Source: Acidobacteriota bacterium
GTDB lineage: Bacteria; Acidobacteriota; Terriglobia; Bryobacterales; Bryobacteraceae
Length of the DNA: 64,000 nt
Assembly: GCA_016185425.1 (NCBI GenBank)
Contig: JACPNQ010000031.1
Location: forward strand, 174,128-238,127
Direction of reading: 5' to 3'
The translations under genes and the position numbers were made by a program. The first letter of the stretch is position 1. Every line of letters starts with the position of its first letter. Below, in pieces: positions 60,521-64,000 of this stretch. The notes under the pieces were generated by a model. That model had not been told where the DNA came from, did not search any database, and saw nothing but the letters and a program-made list of their open reading frames with translations.

Positions 60521-61575
60521 AACTGATTGTCGAGCCCGATGATGGAGTGAAACCGCTTTTGGAGGCGATCGCCGGAGCGAGGAAGAGTATCGACATCGCA
60601 ATTTTCCGCTGCGATGTTCCTGCGATCGAGCGCGCGCTGGTGGAGGCGATTCAGCGCGGTGTGACTGTCCGCGCGTCGATTGCGTTCACAAACCGCGGAG
60701 GCGAGGCACGGCTGCGCGGGCTGGAGATGCGGCTGTTGGCCGCGGGGGCGGTAGTAGCACGCACGAGCAACGATCTATCGCGGTATCACGGGAAGTACCT
60801 GATCATCGACCAGAAACGGCTGATCGTTCTGGCATTCAACTTTTCGCGGGAGGACCTTCGGTCCACGCGGACGTTCGGGGCCAGCACGCTGACGCCGGCG
60901 CTGGTGCGAGAAGCGATCAAGCTATTTGACGCGGACTGTACGCGGCAGGAGTTCCGATCGGACTCGAAGTACCTTCTGGTGAGTCCAGTGAATGCGCGGG
61001 GGCGGCTGGCAGAGTATTTGCGCGGCGCGAAGAGGGAGCTGCTGATCTACGACGTGGAGGTGAGCGACCCGGAGATGCTCCGCGTGCTGAAAGAACGGGC
61101 CAGCCGGGGCGTGAAGATCCGGATAATCGGCAAGGCGAAGGGCAAGGACGTGCCGGGTGAAGTTCGCGCGCCGCATCCGCTGCGGCTACACGCGCGGGCG
61201 ATCGTGCGCGACCGGGCGTCGTTGTACATCGGGAGCCAGAGTTTGCGGCGGCTGGAGTTGGACCTGCGTCGCGAGGTTGGAATCATACTCCCGGAGGAGC
61301 CGCTGGCGGCGAAGGTCGCGAAAATTTTCGAGCACGACTGGACGTCGGCCAAGGCGGCGCCGATGCCGGTGGAGAAACTCGCCAGGAAGGTGGCGAAGGA
61401 GATAGTCAAGGAGCTGGGGCCGATTGAACCTGTCCTGGAACAGGTAGCCGCCAAGAACGGCGCCAAGATCGACACCGATTCCGATGCAATCGAGCAGGCG
61501 GTGAGGGAAGCAGTGAAATCCGCGGTGCGCGATGTGGTGCATGAGGCCGCCGTTCAGCCCGCGGACGACAAGTAA
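60517..61575 (+). CDS. Phospholipase D-like protein with two HKD-type motifs
   Basis: 352 residues, no signal peptide. Two PLD motifs: H91-G-K93-x4-D98 in RYHGKYLIIDQKRL and H225-A-R227-x4-D232 in LHARAIVRDRASLYIGSQSL, the second with arginine in place of lysine. Each is followed by the usual small-residue G/S-S segment (AFNFSRED, IGSQSLRR). A C-terminal helical tail (about 285-352) is charged: VEKLARKVAKEIVKELGPIE. PLD-fold proteins include phospholipases, cardiolipin synthases and nucleases; lack of membrane helices argues against a cardiolipin synthase. It is coupled by 4 bases to the ABC exporter. Confidence 0.85.
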   Translation: MKLIVEPDDGVKPLLEAIAGARKSIDIAIFRCDVPAIERALVEAIQRGVTVRASIAFTNRGGEARLRGLEMRLLAAGAVVARTSNDLSRYHGKYLIIDQKRLIVLAFNFSREDLRSTRTFGASTLTPALVREAIKLFDADCTRQEFRSDSKYLLVSPVNARGRLAEYLRGAKRELLIYDVEVSDPEMLRVLKERASRGVKIRIIGKAKGKDVPGEVRAPHPLRLHARAIVRDRASLYIGSQSLRRLELDLRREVGIILPEEPLAAKVAKIFEHDWTSAKAAPMPVEKLARKVAKEIVKELGPIEPVLEQVAAKNGAKIDTDSDAIEQAVREAVKSAVRDVVHEAAVQPADDK

Positions 61576-61592
61576 ACGCCTAGGAGCGAGTC

Positions 61593-62624
61593 ATGTTACA
61601 GAAGACATTCGCGGTATGGATTCCGGTGGTCTACCTGACTTTTTGCACCGGGTTTGCGAAGGATCGAGAGCGATCCGACAAACCGCCGGCGTTGTGGGCG
61701 CAGCCGGCGAACGTTCGTTCGCAGGATCTCTTTTACGGCCAGGGCGGCCGGGAGCATGTGCCGGCGGGGCCGTTCGTCTTTGTGGAAGAGGACAAGCACG
61801 GGAACAGTCCCAAGTTCGTGGTGAAGGACGGCAACGGGGTGAAGTGGAAGGTGAAACTGGGACCGGAGGCGCGGCCGGAGACGGTGGTGACGCGGTTTGT
61901 GTGGGCGATGGGTTACGCAACGGACGAGGACTACTTTCTGCCGGCGCAGCAGGTGGAGAACATGCCGGGGAGGTTGAACCGGGGCAATGCGTATGTGGAC
62001 TCCGACGGCGTGGTGCACGATGCGCGCTGGGAGCGAATGGACCACAAGAAGGCGGGGATCTGGAAGTGGAAGAAGAACCCGTTTAGCAAAACGCGGGAGT
62101 TGAACGGCCTGCGGGTGCTGATGGCGCTGGTGAATAACTATGACATGAAGGACACGCAGAACTCGGTTTATGAGAAGCAGGAGAAGCAGCAATACGTGAT
62201 TGGCGATTTGGGCGGGACGCTAGGGCCAACGGGGTCGAAGTGGCCGCTGGCGACGGCGCGCGGTGACCTGGCGCGTTACAGCAAGTCGGACTTCATCAAG
62301 AAGGTGCATTCCGATTCGGTGGACTTTGCGGCGCCTTCGTGGCCGATGTGGTTTGGCGTTGTGCCGGCGATACCACTGCCCTATTCGGCAATGACTGCGC
62401 CGTTCGGATGGCTGGGAATACCGCGCTCGGCGAACGTCACGGAGCAGCGATGGATTGGGAAGAAGGTGCCGATTGAAGATGTCCGGTGGATTGCCGGGTT
62501 GTTGAAGCAGTTATCGGCGAACCAGATTCGAAGTGCGTTTCGAGCGGCGAACTATTCGCCGGAGGAGGTGGAGGGCTTCGCGGCGGCGGTGGAGCGGCGG
62601 ATCGCCGCGTTGGGGAAGATTTAA
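61593..62624 (+). CDS. Secreted protein with kinase-like motifs, function unknown
   Basis: 343 residues, a signal peptide-like start (MLQKTFAVWIPVVYLTFCTG). Central motifs resemble an atypical kinase fold (PI4K/HipA/FAM20 type): nucleotide-lysine candidate in KWKVKLGPEARPETVVTRFV (K86/K88, E96), a catalytic-loop-like NNYDMKDTQN (D184, N190) and a metal-binding-like IGDLGGTLG (D205). The order, spacing and small-residue context fit, but I know no described family and offer this as a hypothesis. It starts 17 bases after the PLD-like gene on the same strand. The stop shares TTAA with the convergent Thg1-like gene. Confidence 0.55.
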   Translation: MLQKTFAVWIPVVYLTFCTGFAKDRERSDKPPALWAQPANVRSQDLFYGQGGREHVPAGPFVFVEEDKHGNSPKFVVKDGNGVKWKVKLGPEARPETVVTRFVWAMGYATDEDYFLPAQQVENMPGRLNRGNAYVDSDGVVHDARWERMDHKKAGIWKWKKNPFSKTRELNGLRVLMALVNNYDMKDTQNSVYEKQEKQQYVIGDLGGTLGPTGSKWPLATARGDLARYSKSDFIKKVHSDSVDFAAPSWPMWFGVVPAIPLPYSAMTAPFGWLGIPRSANVTEQRWIGKKVPIEDVRWIAGLLKQLSANQIRSAFRAANYSPEEVEGFAAAVERRIAALGKI

Positions 62625-63307
62625 TCCGCGTGCGGAATGAGACTGTCGAGGTAGGCGGGCTCGCGCGTGAAGACAGGTATCTCGCGGTCGACGATCGCCC
62701 CTTGGCGGACGACGCGGCCGCGTTTGAAATCGGCGGGCCATTTGGCCCAGTTTTCGCCCTTCGCGTGCAGGAGGTCGTGCTTTTCGGCGGTGGATTTGTT
62801 GAGTAACTCGGCGTGGGTGTAATAAGCCGAGGCGAGCATATTGAGGCTGTTGCGCACGGCGTCGGCCTGGCGCCAGATGAAGTAGCGCTCGACTTCCCTG
62901 CGGTTGGGGATGATGAAGACGCGGGCGTCGAAGGCGGCGAAGCCAGGCTCGGCGTAGGATCGGTGGAAGCCGGCGGTGAAGAGGCTGGCGGTGATGGAAG
63001 CGATCTTTTGGACGGAGCCGTCCAGCCACATGCGCGAGTCGTCACGGCCGAAGTCGGTCATGAGAAATGAGTATTCATCGCTTTGGCCATAGGCGAAGGC
63101 GAAACCCGCCATTTGTGTGGATACGAAGAGGGCCGCTTGATCGAGCGCATCGGCGAGAGGGCGGCAGTAGGGGCGTTCGAGGCCGCGCGTGAATGTGTGG
63201 AAGCCCTTGCCGTCGACACGGATGAGGACCCAGGTTTTGCGGGGCAACAAGACGACCCCGGGGTCTTCGTAGTAAGCTTTAAGGCGGTTCCCGAGTTCGT
63301 CATTCAT
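62621..63307 (-). CDS. Thg1-like 3'-5' nucleotidyltransferase (tRNA-His guanylyltransferase family)
   Basis: 228 residues. The family signature is clear: WVLIRVDGKGFHTFTRGLER with the metal-binding D32, and FAYGQSDEYSFLM with D77 and E78, the equivalents of the two-metal acids of human THG1 (D29, D76, E77). Later WRQADAVRNSLNMLA aligns with the eukaryotic W-R-Q-x-D-C-H-I-N-N stretch, with H-I-N-N replaced by V-R-N-S. That replacement is typical of Thg1-like proteins, which add nucleotides in the 3'-5' direction to repair truncated tRNA 5' ends, and not of true tRNA-His G-1 enzymes. Thg1-like genes are uncommon in bacteria. No tRNA gene is nearby. Confidence 0.9.
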   Translation of the reverse strand: MNDELGNRLKAYYEDPGVVLLPRKTWVLIRVDGKGFHTFTRGLERPYCRPLADALDQAALFVSTQMAGFAFAYGQSDEYSFLMTDFGRDDSRMWLDGSVQKIASITASLFTAGFHRSYAEPGFAAFDARVFIIPNRREVERYFIWRQADAVRNSLNMLASAYYTHAELLNKSTAEKHDLLHAKGENWAKWPADFKRGRVVRQGAIVDREIPVFTREPAYLDSLIPHAD

Positions 63308-63324
63308 TCAAAGACGATTTTGCC

Positions 63325-63726
63325 ATGCGCGTCGTACTAGATACGAATATTTTGATTTCGGCTTGCTGGACACCAGGCGGTAATGAGTGGCGAGTACTTA
63401 GTCTCGCGAAGTCCGGTTTGCTCGGCGTCTGCTTGTCGGACGCGCTGGAGGCGGAGTACCAGGACGTGGCGCAGCGCCGGAAGTTCGCCAAGTATCAGCA
63501 GTGCCTGGCGCTAGCGATCGGCGATATCTCGGCGATTGCGGTGAGAGTGCAGCCACAGAGTATTTGCAAGGCGTGCACAGACCCGGATGACAATCTGCTG
63601 CTTGATTGCGCGGCGGCCGGCGGCGCGCAGTATGTCATTACCGGCAACCTGCGCGACTTTCCGACGGCGTGGAATGGCATCGGCGTGATCAACGCCCGGA
63701 TGCTGTTGGACCAGATGGGCGGCTAA
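63325..63726 (+). CDS. PIN-domain protein (COG1569-type putative toxin)
   Basis: 133 residues. It begins MRVVLDTNILISACWTPGG with the first PIN acid in V-L-D-T-N, then LSDALEAEYQDVAQRRKF and CTDPDDNLLLDCAAAGGAQY, the second acidic cluster, and ends VITGNLRDFP. These fit the PIN ribonuclease fold of the COG1569 group. No antitoxin gene lies upstream: the preceding 17 bases separate it from the divergent Thg1-like gene. It may therefore be an orphan PIN protein or work with an antitoxin encoded elsewhere. RNase activity is inferred from the fold. Confidence 0.87.
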   Translation: MRVVLDTNILISACWTPGGNEWRVLSLAKSGLLGVCLSDALEAEYQDVAQRRKFAKYQQCLALAIGDISAIAVRVQPQSICKACTDPDDNLLLDCAAAGGAQYVITGNLRDFPTAWNGIGVINARMLLDQMGG

Positions 63727-63729
63727 GTT

Positions 63730-63784
63730 GCGCGGCGGCGCCGTCGCCGCGCCTACCCGGTTTTGGACAGAACTCGGGTAGGCG
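63730..63784. repeat. Two adjacent inverted repeats after the PIN gene
   Basis: GCGCGGCG at 63730-63737 pairs with CGCCGCGC at 63745-63752. CGCCTACCCG at 63750-63759 pairs with CGGGTAGGCG at 63775-63784, a perfect 10-base stem with a 15-base loop. The two overlap by three bases and so compete. They could form a terminator-like structure without a T-run, or a dispersed chromosomal repeat. Confidence 0.55.
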
Positions 63785-64000
63785 GAGGTGGGTGGACTAT
63801 TCGGATTTCAAAGAACAGTGCCGGCTGCTCCGCGATGGTGTTGGGCCAAGACGGAGGGCCGGCGTTCGTTACTTCGTTACTCGCCTTTTTTGGCGCGTGT
63901 TTGCGTGGTAGTTCGGTGTGGAGGACACACGCGCTTTGCGCGAATGTCCCCGGAGTGTTGGGTTTGTGGCGGTTTCCTTACTCCCTCCTGCGATCGGGGA
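63785..64000. other. Non-coding right end
   Basis: The last 216 bases hold no convincing gene on either strand. A small hairpin-capable CGCGCTTTGCGCG sits near 63930, and a pyrimidine-rich CGGTTTCCTTACTCCCTCCT lies close to the edge. The latter looks like the left arm of an inverted repeat whose right arm would be beyond the window; this cannot be tested here. Confidence 0.4.

Noticed and set aside
63606..63911. Open frame overlapping the end of the PIN gene
   Set aside because: It runs in another frame through the PIN gene and the inverted repeats, with low-complexity arginine/glycine composition and no motif.

Overview
The window is a gene-dense, GC-rich bacterial chromosome segment with about 48 protein genes, no RNA gene, no insertion sequence and no CRISPR array. 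Its gene content points to an Acidobacteriota member close to Solibacter/Bryobacter. The indicators are a PadR regulator next to a duplicated MacB/FtsX permease of the ADOP type, a large Oar-like TonB receptor with a carboxypeptidase-regulatory domain, three modules of DUF1549/DUF1553/DUF1592 cytochrome-like proteins with Tat-exported DUF1501/DUF1552 partners, and malectin- and DUF1080-type secreted proteins. This placement is inferred from gene families, not from a marker gene.

Layout. 1-3.5 kb: the N-terminus of a penicillin acylase running off the left edge, diverging from a translationally coupled run of CorC/HlyC-type membrane protein, AlkD-like HEAT protein and secreted propeller. 3.5-6.5 kb: palindrome, PadR, ADOP permease. 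6.5-14.3 kb (minus): a three-gene secreted set, then the first cytochrome module (PPC-domain protein, DUF1549/1553, DUF1501). 14.4-20.1 kb: APC permease diverging from DUF58 plus TonB receptor, then a C45/phospholipase-B-like hydrolase. 20.2-27.4 kb: PpiC with duplicated domains followed by an aromatic amino acid supra-operon trpC-trpF-trpB-trpA-chorismate mutase-aroF-tyrA. 27.4-35.1 kb: coiled-coil protein, malectin membrane protein, Oar-like receptor coupled to a TPR protein, winged-helix AlkZ-type protein. 35.2-39.9 kb: BamA-like outer-membrane protein, DUF4390-like protein, NtrY-like kinase, NtrC-like sigma-54 activator. 39.9-44.5 kb: second cytochrome module. 44.5-52.9 kb: PrmA, DinB, acyl-CoA synthetase, M28 peptidase, gamma-glutamyltransferase, caspase-PEGA-TPR protein. 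52.9-58.7 kb: third cytochrome module (DUF1592/DUF1552), phosphoesterase, secreted unknown. 58.7-64 kb: ABC exporter, PLD-like protein, a secreted protein with kinase-like motifs, a Thg1-like 3'-5' nucleotidyltransferase, a PIN protein and terminal inverted repeats.

How it works together. Most genes serve the envelope: nutrient capture by two TonB receptors, secreted hydrolases for sugars and peptides, and periplasmic c-type-cytochrome-like proteins with Tat partners. One complete metabolic block is present, the terminal part of tryptophan synthesis joined to the first step of the shikimate pathway and the tyrosine branch. No gap between genes exceeds 300 bases. Seven tail-to-tail junctions lie between a 4-base overlap and a 3-base gap, and several head-to-head pairs are separated by only 10-36 bases, some holding perfect palindromes.

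Most likely to repay follow-up: the Thg1-like protein with HINN replaced, the kinase-like secreted protein, the palindromes between divergent starts, and the three parallel cytochrome/Tat modules.
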